A DNA stretch of 13,850 bases, taken from assembly GCF_000330505.1 (NCBI RefSeq), contig NW_004191602.1:4373-18222 (forward strand). The letters run 5' to 3'. This DNA is from Entamoeba invadens IP1. Its lineage: Eukaryota; Evosea; Mastigamoebida; Endamoebidae. The position numbers and the translations under genes were made by a program. This document shows positions 1 to 8,400 of the stretch, in pieces. Within the stretch, counting starts at the first letter, position 1. Every line of letters starts with the position of its first letter. The notes below the pieces were generated by a model. The model ran no database searches, was not told the origin of the DNA, and saw only the letters and a list, made by a program, of their open reading frames with translations.

Positions 1-179
1 TTTGGGTGTAAGATATGTTAACTTTATGCTAATAATCAGTTAAAAAGATGGTAAAAGTATAGACCAAATATTTGATTTTTATGAGTAAAGTGGTAAAAGC
101 TTTGTGATGTTTTTAATTCAAAAAACGTTCATTATTGTGGTAAAGAAAAATAAAAAGGCCTTAAAAAGACTGAAAAAAC

Positions 180-1206
180 GGGTAATAATCAAATAAATTA
201 CAGGGAAACATTTTTGTACAGCGGCGTGTTATAATAAAAAAAACAAAAAACGCCTGACTGTGCTTAGTGTTTTAAAACCCACAATTTTGGTTTTTCATTA
301 AAATGTGACCCAAATCCATTTTGTACAACAACCGTTTAAGCTTTTTTCTTTCACAGAAAGTTTCTTCTTTTTTCTAAATCTGGTGCCAATATAATTTCCA
401 ACCAAAACATAAAGCAGTCTTTTGTAACAAATCCTTTTGGTTGGTAATAATAATGTTTGGTTTTCATTTCCATGTAGTGGTTTAAATCATCGTCAATTGT
501 TTTCCTCGTGATAATCAAAAGTGGTTCTGTGGTAGTCCCGTCACACCAAATATTACCCAAATGTGTTATTCTTTCGACTAATTAACAGGAATTTATTTTT
601 TTATGACTATGTGTGTTATTAAAAATAATTAACTCGCTTGTTGTGTCGACAAATGGGATAAATCCACACTCATCGATGTTAAGAACAATAAAAGTATCTC
701 ATTATCTGACTTTTTATACACAGTAGTTCTCCTGGTATTCGTTTTTCCACTGCTTAACATTTTTGTCGCGATTTCGACGTACTTAATTAAACTGTCTTTG
801 TTTAAAAATGTTTTTGTGTCTTCCATCACAACACCTATTTCTGTTGAAAGACTAGTATCGTTTCAAATAAAATCTTGTAATTGTTTTATTGTCAAACTTT
901 TGTTGGTTTTTGTCTTGATAAACTGTTTTAAATCAATTAAAGTAAAACGTTTCAGTTGTTGGTTGTTATTTCGGCTTCAATTAAATCGATTTCTTTACAA
1001 GTAAATAATTTAGGGCGACCCACTTTTTTCTTTGGAATGTTTTTCCGTTTTAACAAATAACGTACTGTACTTTCCCCAACTGCAAGAAAATTTGCAATGT
1101 CCACAATAATACCAGGTTTTTCTTCATAAAAAAGAGTAATAATATTATTTACAAATTCAATTTGTTGTTCGAGTGATTGTTTGTGGATTAACCATTTTTT
1201 CTTCAT
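180..1206 (-). pseudogene. Broken pogo/Tigger-like DDE transposase
   Basis: Decayed transposase of the Tc1/mariner superfamily; such enzymes cut and paste their own element at TA sites. The first 84 residues (1206-955) are open and contain a helix-turn-helix-like segment (IANFLAVGESTVRYLLKRK) followed by a GRPKLFT linker, as in pogo-type DNA-binding domains. A one-base shift near 955-965 moves the reading to the next frame, where TGA at 863-865 interrupts it. A second shift near 693-702 leads into FIVLNIDECGF, whose Asp (672-674) fits the first catalytic acid. TAA at 582-584, then WCDGTTTEPLLII and GFVTKDCFMFWLE follow in one frame, typical of the DDE core between the first and second acids. 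TGA at 351-353 and TAA at 336-338 follow, then QNGFGSHF (about 300-323), where the usual second Asp reads Asn. The third acid is not convincingly preserved. Family assignment rests on motifs I recognise; the start is the first Met before the HTH. Clearly non-functional. Confidence 0.75.
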
Positions 1207-2046
1207 AAATTTATTTTGAAAGCTTCAATCAGCTTCGCGTTTCGTTTCTTTTTGTAAATCTAGTCAAGAAAATACACAGAAGATGGTATTTTTTGCTCGT
1301 TACAATTTGACATTTTTGTTTTTTTTTTCATCTAAAAGTTTTTAAACATTTAGTTTTTTGTTTGATTAAATTACATTTTTAATACCATTAATTTTTATAT
1401 ATTAATGTAAAAAATTATTGTTATTATTATTTTTTGTTATTATAAAAACTAATATGATAATTAATTAAATAAAAACAAAAGAAGGGTAAACATGTGAATT
1501 TAAACCTACAATAAAAAGCATTTGTAATTTTTATTATGTTTATGATAATCATGACATATGTTAAGTTTCACTTGAAAACACCCAAAACGACATTGATTAC
1601 GTTTATCTTTTTGTTACACAATACTTTTACACTGTTTGTCTGTTATAATATATTATATTACTGATTGTAATGGTTTAATCTTGTCAATGTGTATTCATAT
1701 ATAGTTTAAATATGTCGTTTTAAAAAATAAAATAAGATATCAATTAACAAATTAAAATAATTCTTTAGAATCGGTTTTTTAAAATTATTTAGTGGACAAA
1801 AATAGCTTTAATTTTGTCTAAAAACTGGGAATTAAACAAAACGTGAAAAACCCCGAAACAATTAAATTTTTGGGACGGCTTGCTGAAATATTGAAATTTT
1901 TATGGTTTAGAAAGTATCAGAGACCGTTTAAGACCAGATAACGTTAAAAGACATAATGTAATGTATCTTTCTTGAATTGTTTGTTGTTATTTCATTATAT
2001 GAACAACTTAATTATTGTTATTGATAAAACTCAAAACAATTAATAA

Positions 2047-2094
2047 CTATTAAATAAATAAACTATTAAATAAATAAACTATTAAATAAATAAA
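2047..2094. repeat. 16-bp tandem repeat, three exact copies
   Basis: The unit CTATTAAATAAATAAA is repeated three times without a mismatch (2047-2062, 2063-2078, 2079-2094). The following bases change to CGATTA, which ends the array. A minisatellite in gene-free DNA; exact identity suggests recent slippage or duplication. Confidence 0.9.
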
Positions 2095-2839
2095 CGATTA
2101 ATGTCATGTTGAACAATGATTATATAAAAGAGTTACAGAAGTGATGAGATTAACATTAATAAATACAATTCATTGCTATATTAATTAATGATTTGTTATA
2201 ATTTATATGTTTAAAAACACCAAAAGTTATTTAAATGATAAGTTTTGATTGTTAATGTTTTATATAAAATATCAAGTTTGAGTTATTTGGAATGTTCTTT
2301 TTTACGAATAAACCCTTGTTTTAATTTAAGCCATATCTAAAAAATTTCACGAATTATTTAATTTAATGTATTTTACAAGCCACAATAACATTATTTTTGC
2401 ACAATAAAAATTCGCAGTATATTTCACAAAGCAGTGATTTTTCACTAACTCAATTTATTTTAAAATTACTTATAAATCAACGTTTGTTTACTTTTTTATT
2501 TATTGGAAATAATTATATATTTAAATAGTAAATTAATAATAATATTATAACTTTTAAAATAGTTTCAAAAATGCGGCAAACTAATAAAAAATAAAAAACA
2601 ATGTATTTATATTTAAAAAAAATATCCTTGATAGCAGGAATACATTCCTAAAACAAAAATAAAAACTTTTCGTTAATTTTATAATTCATATCGATATATC
2701 TGTATATAATAAAAATACTAATTAATATATAATAAAAAAATATAATTAACTTATTGTTGATTATGTGAAATATATTAAGTTAAAATATAGTTTTAATATT
2801 GAATAAAAATGTAAAAAAGTGATTAAATAAAACAAAAAT

Positions 2840-2910
2840 CAATAATCTGTAACAAAGCTCAATTATTTACAACAAAGCTCAATCATCTACAACAAAGCTC
2901 AATTATCTGC
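2840..2910. repeat. 20-bp tandem repeat, about 3.5 copies
   Basis: Units start at 2840, 2860, 2880 and a partial one at 2900. Each carries a variable half of the form CAATNATCTRY (second unit has TTTAC) and an invariant half AACAAAGCT. The second half is identical in the three full units, whereas the first half differs by one to three bases, so one half is more conserved than the other. No coding potential. Confidence 0.88.
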
Positions 2911-3214
2911 AAAATATAATTTTTTAATATAAAAAATTTTATTAAGTTTGTTATTGATATTTTTATTTCCAAGTCTGTACGAAACCCTCTATAATTTTCT
3001 AAACCTTCTTAAGTGGTCAATTGATTGTTCAAAACCAGAAAAAAATATTTTATATTTAGAAACGACATTTTCGGATAACGATTGTAAGCCAACTTCATAA
3101 ACCCGTTTTTGAAACATGTTTACAGATGTCACATCTTACGATTTAACACGAGACTTGACTTGTTTTGATCATTTCTTGAACAGTTTTAAACAAATGTATT
3201 TTTTATGATTTTTA

Positions 3215-3281
3215 TTTTGTTTTTGTTTTTGTTTTTGTTTTTGTTTTTGTTTTTGTTTTTGTTTTTGTTTTTGTTTTTGTT
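3215..3281. repeat. GTTTTT hexamer microsatellite, 10 perfect copies
   Basis: Guanines occur at exactly every sixth base from 3219 to 3279, giving ten perfect GTTTTT units flanked by imperfect T-rich sequence. The plus strand is purely G/T and the minus strand purely A/C over this interval. It is not a known telomere unit and lies within gene-free DNA. Confidence 0.93.
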
Positions 3282-4085
3282 ATACAACACTTTTTATTGA
3301 CCAATTTTTTATCGTACTTCTTCGGGATGTTATCGTAATTCATTAAATTAGAAGCTTAAGGGGTTTAAGACAATTTGATGGGTTTTTACCATACCTGTAG
3401 TTTTTTTATTATAATTATACTATAAACAAAGTTGTACTTACACATCAAAGTTGCACAGGTTAAAAAATGACTTTACAGTAAAAAAGCATTTATTTGTAAG
3501 TTTTCAAACAGAAAATAATATTGTTCTTTTGCATTATTTTTTTTTCTTATGTTGTTCTTTGACTTGTGTCTGTCAAAATTATCAAACATAAACTGTAATT
3601 TATTTTTTGGTGTTTTTGAAACTTTTTAGTGAATTTTTTTATTCAGAGAAGATAACCACATGTTTGTTATTAATTAAAAATGATATTTTAATGAAAGTAA
3701 TATTCAGTGAGAACTTAACACAAACAACAACATCCAATTTACTTAAAAGTTAATTGTTGTGCTTTTAGGCCAAAAATGATGTGTATATGTTGCAAAGTAT
3801 CGAATTACGGTCAAATCAAATAATGGAATCGGTTTTTTTTGGAAAAGGCTTGCTAATATTCAGATAAATTTCTGATATTGTCCGAAAATAATTGAACAGT
3901 ATTGGTATTTTTTTCAAAATAAAGTAGGTTTTTTTGATTTTTTGATTTTTATTTTTTTAAAAAAACACAAATAAAAAACGGGGTTTTAAAAAGTTCTAAA
4001 AATATGACAGTAATGACTTTTGAAAAACAGTTTATGAAGCGTAATAGTGTCAGCAGCCATTGATAAAAAAATTCAACGATTTTTT
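3282..4085. other. Gene-free A/T-rich DNA before the mariner relic
   Basis: No coding region that I can support. There are long T tracts, including TTTTTTGA-type near-repeats around 3928-3957. A pair of short words (GAATCGG at 3826-3832 and GGCTTGCT at 3847-3854) also occurs in the same order at 1768-1774 and 1877-1884, hinting at an old dispersed repeat. The 5' part of the mariner relic may extend into this stretch but is no longer readable. Confidence 0.5.
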
Positions 4086-4109
4086 GAAAAAAACTTGGAA
4101 TGATACAAA

Positions 4110-4440
4110 TAAACAACGGTTTGGAGTGTTTAAAAACACAAAAAAACGTACAAACATCAAGAAAGTCTATTAACAAAAGAATGCAAGACCACATACAACA
4201 AAATTTAAATAAATGGTAAAGTCAGTCTGGAAACCTCATTTATTCCAAAAACCTTATTTATCACCAAAAATAGTTTATTTTTTTGTTATTTGGTGTTGTT
4301 TTTTGATCATTTTTATGTTTAAAATCTTTGTTTTTTTAATCAAAACAAACTTAAACAAATTGACCAATTCTTTTTTTACGCTCAGACATTGTGTATAACA
4401 ACAAAAATGGTGCCGTTGTTGTAAAAAATAATTGGCAAAT
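4110..4440 (+). pseudogene. Decayed mariner transposase fragment (C-terminal half)
   Basis: In one plus-strand frame the translation gives NTKKRTNIKKVY, a TAA at 4171-4173, then QKNARPHTT (4174-4200), a second TAA at 4210-4212 and, 60 to 110 bases further on, a WKPH-x(4)-PYLSPKIVYFF segment. This is the order and spacing of the mariner DD34D core, where the second catalytic Asp lies in a DNARPH motif and the third in PYSPDLSPSDYHLF. Here the second acid reads Lys and the third reads Ile, so the enzyme is dead. The open frame from 4213 to 4398 is only the tail of this relic, with its own internal Met, not a real gene. The N-terminal half, including the first Asp, is not recognisable and no terminal repeats were found. 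Assignment is by motif memory only. Confidence 0.62.
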
Positions 4441-4930
4441 CTTTCGTTGTTTAAAATAATAGATATAACACATAATTTGACAACAACCAACTTTTATTTT
4501 ATCAAATATAAATAAAAAAACAACGAGACAAAACATAATTGAAAAGAGCACCGCACTTGGCAGACTCTAACATCGAATTGCAGTTAAGCAGTTGAGTCAA
4601 AAGCCGTTCACAAGAAATTGTCTTAACTTTGTGAATGTCTGTTTGCTCTCCGAAAGAGTGTCCTAAAAATGTTGAAAAAGTACTCACGCCTAAAAGCGAA
4701 ATTATTCAAAAAATGATCCAAAAAACTCGGTTTGTTTAATGTATTTTCCCGTTCTTTTTGGTAAATAACAACATTAATATCACCATTTATTGACAAACAG
4801 AAAAAATGAAATGATTGGCTAAATGACTTTAACCCCATTTATGTTTTTGGTTGTGTTATTGGAAAATAGTTTAAATAATAATAATATTTATTAAACATCC
4901 CAAAAATGCTTTTTTTCAAAGGAAAATAAA
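4441..4930. other. Unassigned relic-like stretch between mariner fragment and MITE
   Basis: The interval 4540-4840 is less A/T-rich than its surroundings and contains protein-like short frames on both strands. On the plus strand a frame from an ATG near 4640 reads SVCSPKECPKNVEKVL and on to about 4735; on the minus strand frames at 4838-4623 and 4687-4502 overlap it. None has a family motif I recognise. The plus strand also shows an Entamoeba-like donor (GTTTGTTTAAT, about 4729) and a possible acceptor (ACAAACAG, about 4795-4802), but no coherent exon pair results. Most likely debris of an old insertion or dead gene. Confidence 0.3.
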
Positions 4931-4932
4931 TA

Positions 4933-4955
4933 CAGTGAAAAGAGTCTATTTGTCG
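4933..4955 (+). repeat. Left terminal inverted repeat of the MITE
   Basis: A 23-base end, paired with 5161-5183, differing from it at three positions (10, 11 and 18 counted from the outside). Preceded by TA at 4931-4932. Confidence 0.88.
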
Positions 4956-5160
4956 CAATCTTATTTGTCGAACGAGTCTATTTATCGCACAACTGGCCAA
5001 TCATTTCTGTTTACGACAATTAAATTTTTTGTTCTCGAATTTGTACCTTTTGTTGAATTTAAACCAAATTTTTACTTAAAAATAAAATTCTATATTAAAA
5101 CGAACTTTCTGAAAAATTCTCTCAAATCCGACAAATAAATTATTTTTTGTGCTAAGATCT

Positions 5161-5183
5161 CGACAGATAGACCTTTTTCACTG
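5161..5183 (-). repeat. Right terminal inverted repeat of the MITE
   Basis: Inverse partner of 4933-4955, ending in TTTTTCACTG and followed by TA at 5184-5185, which completes the target duplication. Confidence 0.88.
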
Positions 5184-5185
5184 TA

Positions 5186-5481
5186 AGGTTTTTAGAATAA
5201 ATAAGGTTTCAAGACTGACTTCATTATTTCTTATTATTAAAACAAAATTGTGATAATTCATCAAAATTGAATTAATATCCCAGTAAAAACGGGTCAACTA
5301 AATGAATAAGTGCGTTATTTTAAGTGGTAAAAAGAATTTTTATTATATTCAATATCAAAATTAATAATTGGTAATTATTATTTTTTATTTGAAAAATAAT
5401 TAAAAAAATAAAAAAAAATGTAAAATAGGAAATAAAATACTTTTTAAAAGTTTAACAAGTTTTTTGAATACATAAATAACA
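5186..5481. other. A/T-rich spacer downstream of the kinase gene
   Basis: Convergent side of the kinase gene's 3' end. It is strongly A/T-rich with poly-A/poly-T tracts and contains no coding region or recognisable element. It probably includes the kinase gene's 3' untranslated region and transcription stop. Confidence 0.5.
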
Positions 5482-5496
5482 ATTTTAATTAATTAA
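5482..5496 (-). promoter_or_regulatory. Possible poly(A) signal overlapping the kinase stop codon
   Basis: On the minus strand the last codons and stop read GTTAATTAATTAAAATT. TAATT, which fits the Entamoeba poly(A) consensus UA(A/U)UU, overlaps the stop codon and repeats right after it. Entamoeba 3' untranslated regions are short, so the location is reasonable, but such words are frequent in this A/T-rich DNA. Confidence 0.35.
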
Positions 5497-8400
5497 CTGT
5501 TTTATAAAACTCTTGGAGTTTTTGAGTGACATTATTAATTTCAAGTCTCTTTTTAGGGTTATGTTCCCAACTTTGTTGTATAAGAATGCTAAGTTCCTCT
5601 GGTACCGATGTTGGTATTTGCAGTCGTTTTCCGCTCGATGTGAAATCTGCTATACTCCACGCATATTTGAATTGTACATCCGTGTTTTTGAATGCAAAGT
5701 CCCATGTGAATGCCTCGTACATAGTCATTGCAAATGAATAGACATCAGCTGGCTTCTTATATTTCTCTCTTTCAAGTACTTCAGGTGCCATAAACTTTGG
5801 TGTTCCAATTCCTTTTGTGAATGTCATGTTGGTCGTCAACATGTTGACATTTCTTGATGACCCAAAATCAGTCAATTTGGCTGACACGTTCATTGAATTG
5901 TCAATGCAAAACACCAAGAAGTTGTCTGGTTTGATGTCTCTGTGTAAAATGTTATTTTCATGTAAATATGAAATGCCTTTTGATGCGTCTAACATTAACT
6001 TTACTCGCACTGCAAATCGTGGCATCTCTTGTGTCGTCTTTTTAATCAAGTCGTTCAAACTTCCATATTGAGCAAATTCGGTGACCATACACACTTTACT
6101 TGGTATAGAAACGGCACCATAAAAGTGGACAATATACTCACTTCGGAATTTGTCCAACATTGATACTTCATTCTCAAATTCTTCCATCGACCCTTTGTTG
6201 TCTCCAACTTCTTTCAGTTTTTTAATGGCAACAACATTTCCTCTGTAAGTTCCTTTGTAGACAATTCCAAACGAGCCTTCGCCAAGTTTCTTGTCTTCTT
6301 TTAACTCGTCGTAATCTAATTTGGTTGAGTTTTCAGTGTTTAATATGATTGGTATCGACAACGTGGTGGTCTCACTGTTTAATATGTCCATAGTGACTAT
6401 CATCATCTCGTCGTGTAATTTCATAGAACAGTGCGGTGTCACAAACACCTCAGACTCGCACGCCTCGCCTTTCTTCAAAGTCACCAATTGCGGCTCTGTG
6501 CGAATTGAGTACTTGTCGCAGCCGCCACGTGTTGTGATTTGGACTTTCAGAACGCCTTTGCCTTTGTTGCCAACACAGAGAAGTTCGCGAGACTCTTTCT
6601 CAACGGGAATGACTTCACTGGTGTCATCAAATGTCAGCGACTTTTTGTTGGTTAAAATGTTGCCGTCTAACACACTCATTGCGATGTTTGAACGACTCAT
6701 CTTAAAAACACAGATATTTTCCATTTTCTTTGTTTCTTTGCGCTTTTGTAAAACAATAATTGTAATTACAATAATACCTATGATAATGAGTACTATGATG
6801 AAAACGGAGACAATTGGAATGCCAACTACAACACCATAATTTGTTGTGTGAATGCAACTCAACATGTCGTCACTCAATTTGTAGTTGTCATCACATTTTG
6901 AACATTTGTTGTTGGCAGACTCAACACAGTTTTCGATGACTGTGTATTGTGAACAGACACCTGACACAAGTACATTGTCTTTCACACAATCAGTGCACTC
7001 ATCGATGCCATAACATTGTGTACACGTGTCTTGACATTTTGCACACAAATTGTTGGAGAGATAATACCCACTTTCGCATAGCATACAACCAACTGTTGTT
7101 TTGTTTGCACACGAAGTCAACTCGCTTTGTGGAGAACACAATTTGGTGACGTTTGATGAGGTGCGATAGAACGCTTCATTGCACACAACACAGTTTCCTT
7201 CATTTGTGCACGACTTGCACGACTCATCACAACCAATGCATGTTGTCCCATCAGATGACCGCATGTACCCATTTTTACAGACTACACATCCACGATATGT
7301 TGACATCAACACGTCACACACACGGACAAGTGCGTTGATTTCAGTGCAAACGCCGTTGCTGTTTGCGTACGAGTAATCGTCGCACTTTGTGCAGAATGTC
7401 TGATTTGAGCAGTAAACACAGGGGTACTCACACTTCACACACATCCGGTCTGCGAGGTAATACCCACTGAGGCACCTCAGACACCCCTTTGTGGTGCTCA
7501 CTTCACAGTGGCTGTCTGTCTGTGTGTCTACGTTTTTAGTTGTTTGTTTGGTGGTCTCATTTGGAAGTGTTTGTGGCACACACGAAATTCCATTGAAATT
7601 GTAATCGGACTCACACTCGACACATTTGGTGTTGAGTGACGAGACAACATCGCAATAAGACAAAACGCCAGTCTTCTCTTTGCAGCCATCAACGTCTTTG
7701 TAATAACCACTCTCACATGTGACACACACTTTGTCAAATGAACTGCAATGAATTGACTGGGTGTCTGTGCACACACCGTCAACGTTGATGGAGTTGTTAC
7801 ACACGATGCAAATATCTCCATTTTGGTTGTCACAATTTGGATTGTTTTGTGAACACATACCATGTGAGATGTGTTGTTTTGCATCACACTTGATACAATC
7901 ACCATACGACATTACTATACACATCGCATTAGTTGTACACACACCATCTATCAACAATTTGTCATCTTGACATTTCAAATCTGTGATAACTCCATTTGAA
8001 ATGACACACACTTCACTCTCACACCGTTCAACGGTGTTGTCGTTTGTTGTGTGATATCCACTGATTGCCAAATAGCAGTACTCGTTGTGTGATGTTTCAC
8101 AATTTTGTTTTGCTTTGCCACACAACACGTCATCAACACAATACAAACACTCGGTGCCAATTTCTCTGTTGATTTCATATTTACAATTTGTGTTAACAAC
8201 ACAATTGCCATTTGATGTGATCACATCTGAAACGCAGTTGTCACAGCCGTGTTGCGAGTATTTCCCACACTTCTCGTGCTTAACATTACAAACACCGTTC
8301 AACAACATCGTTGTATTATCACACAAGTAACACATTGTATCGATTTGATTGATGCACCCATCCATGTTGGTGCGTAATTGGTGGTCATCTGTGTCGTAGT

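Larger units (their letters stand above)
1207..2988. other. Gene-free A/T-rich intergenic DNA
   Basis: No convincing coding region on either strand. The sequence is dominated by A/T runs and short poly-A/poly-T tracts. It contains the two short tandem repeats listed separately (2047-2094 and 2840-2910). I looked just beyond 1206 for an inverted terminal repeat of the transposase relic and found none that pairs with the left edge of the window. Confidence 0.6.
4933..5183. mobile_element. 251-bp MITE with 23-bp terminal inverted repeats and TA duplication
   Basis: The left end (4933-4955) begins CAGTGAAAA and ends TATTTGTCG. The reverse complement of the right end (5161-5183) begins CAGTGAAAA and ends TATCTGTCG. 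The two 23-base ends match at 20 positions. Both are flanked directly by TA (4931-4932 and 5184-5185), the target duplication of the Tc1/mariner superfamily, and ends starting CAGT resemble pogo-type termini. The element carries no transposase, so it would depend on an enzyme in trans. The core TATTTGTCG recurs just inside each end: 4961-4970, a variant at 4979-4988, and in inverse orientation at 5129-5138; these could be transposase-binding repeats. A 67-residue open frame starting at 4935 lies wholly inside the element and starts within the terminal repeat, so it is not a gene. Structure is seen directly; family assignment is inferred. Confidence 0.88.

Noticed and set aside
37..60. CAGTTAAAAAG near the left edge as the terminal repeat of the transposase relic
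   Set aside because: Not directly preceded by TA and no inverse partner was found beyond 1206; resemblance to the MITE end is limited to a few A-rich bases.
798..1004. 68-codon plus-strand frame
   Set aside because: Antisense to the transposase relic, which has recognisable motifs on the minus strand.
3215..3281. Telomere-like repeat
   Set aside because: GTTTTT is not a known telomere unit, is only ten copies long and is internal.
3949..4490. Minus-strand frames of 66-81 codons
   Set aside because: Phe/Leu/Ile-rich shadows of the plus-strand mariner relic.
4935..5138. 67-codon plus-strand frame
   Set aside because: Starts within the left terminal repeat and lies wholly inside the MITE; its repeated YLS/SIYR residues simply translate the subterminal DNA repeats.
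6321..6839. 172-codon plus-strand frame opposite the kinase juxtamembrane region
   Set aside because: Exactly antisense to conserved kinase, juxtamembrane and membrane-helix codons; no independent features.
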